Shown here piece after piece: positions 63,551 through 64,000 of a stretch of 64,000 nt of DNA. The notes beneath the pieces were generated by a model. It saw nothing but the letters and a program-made list of their open reading frames with translations, did not search any database and was not told where the DNA came from. The position numbers and the translations under genes are program-made. Position 1 is the stretch's first letter. Each line of letters starts with the position of its first letter. Source of the DNA: Apostichopus japonicus (taxonomy: Eukaryota > Echinodermata > Holothuroidea > Aspidochirotida > Stichopodidae); assembly GCF_037975245.1 (NCBI RefSeq), contig NC_092566.1:15061001-15125000 (forward strand). The letters are read 5' to 3'.

Positions 63551-64000
63551 TCCAGGGGCGTAGCGAGCGGGGGGGGGTGTGGGGGTGTCACACCCCCCCC
63601 CCCAATAATTTGGTCGCTGTCGGCAAATTTTGGGTCTGTCGGCAAAAGGAGAAAAGGTGAAGAGAGCGGAAGGGGAAGAAAGAAGGAAAGCTGAATAGAA
63701 AATTCAAAAAATTTTGCCAAATTTGACTTAAAATATGCACCAGATTGCATCTAAGGACGTTCAAACTAATTTTTCAAAAGGGGAGGGGTAGACCCCCTAC
63801 CCTTAGACCCCTCCCCCATTTCAGTCACCACTTCCAGATCCGTCGGCAAATCAAATTTGACTTAAAATATGCACCAGATTGCATCTAAGGACGTCTCAAA
63901 ACTAAAAATTTTCCAAAGGGGAGGGGGACACCCCCTCCCCTTAGACCCCTCCCCCATTTCAGTCACCACTTCCAGATCCGTCGGCAAATCAAATTTGACT
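63551..64000. mobile_element. Left part of a transposon with 135-bp internal repeats (cut by window end)
   Basis: Opens CAGGGGCGTAGCGAGCGGGG, the usual style for small DNA transposons here. Inside, a 135-bp unit beginning AAATTTGACTTAAAATATGC recurs at about 63,718, 63,853 and 63,988. The right end is beyond the window. Confidence 0.65.

Overview
This is a window of animal nuclear DNA: AT-rich, intron-rich, full of microsatellites, tRNA-derived short repeats and small non-autonomous transposons. One large gene dominates it. On the minus strand from about 47,968 down to 10,575 I could thread a complete polycystin-2 (PKD2/TRPP2) gene exon by exon. All eighteen core exons join with matching phase and GT/AG boundaries, and a nineteenth phase-0 exon is very likely. 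The predicted channel is 1,066 residues, or 1,100 with the extra exon, against 968 in human. It has a ciliary R-V-x-P motif at the N-terminus, the S1 segment, the extracellular polycystin (TOP) domain with its disulfide pair, S2-S6 with an L-G-D selectivity filter, two complete EF-hands, a coiled coil, a long Ser/Arg-rich tail and a C-terminal T-S-N-V. The tandem pair of canonical EF-hands is the arrangement reported for sea urchin polycystin-2; vertebrates keep one. With the repeat style this suggests an echinoderm, perhaps a sea cucumber, but that is inference.

Layout. 1-2,350: tRNA-like repeats, a GC-rich minisatellite with a 169-bp duplication, and a broken KMT5A-like SET-domain fragment on the minus strand. 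2,350-4,750: U2-snRNA-derived sequence and one well-bounded exon coding an RPA-type OB-fold. 5,520-6,092: a foldback element made of short repeats. 7,164-7,554: a hAT-type miniature element. About 7,790-10,574: probable PKD2 3' UTR, ending near a good poly(A) signal. 10,575-47,968: PKD2, whose introns hold SINEs, a 700-bp CAATCAAT-type satellite, a 28-bp tandem array, a perfect 47-bp hairpin and a 210-bp triplication. 48,000-58,700: upstream intergenic DNA with a CRE close to PKD2, several transposons with target-site duplications, and a true tRNA-Asp gene at 57,344-57,415. 58,709-59,758: the last exon of an unrecognised proline-rich, SH3-ligand-like protein on the plus strand, whose stop codon lies in a three-copy 130-bp tandem repeat. 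59,800-64,000: SINEs and the start of another transposon with internal tandem repeats.

I see no operon, CRISPR array, prophage or intact retroviral gene. I do not find a new multi-gene system. The most interesting items are the modular phase-0 C-terminal tail of PKD2, including an exon that is easy to miss, the cluster of X-box-like sites inside this ciliary gene, the perfect intronic hairpin and the U2-derived repeat.
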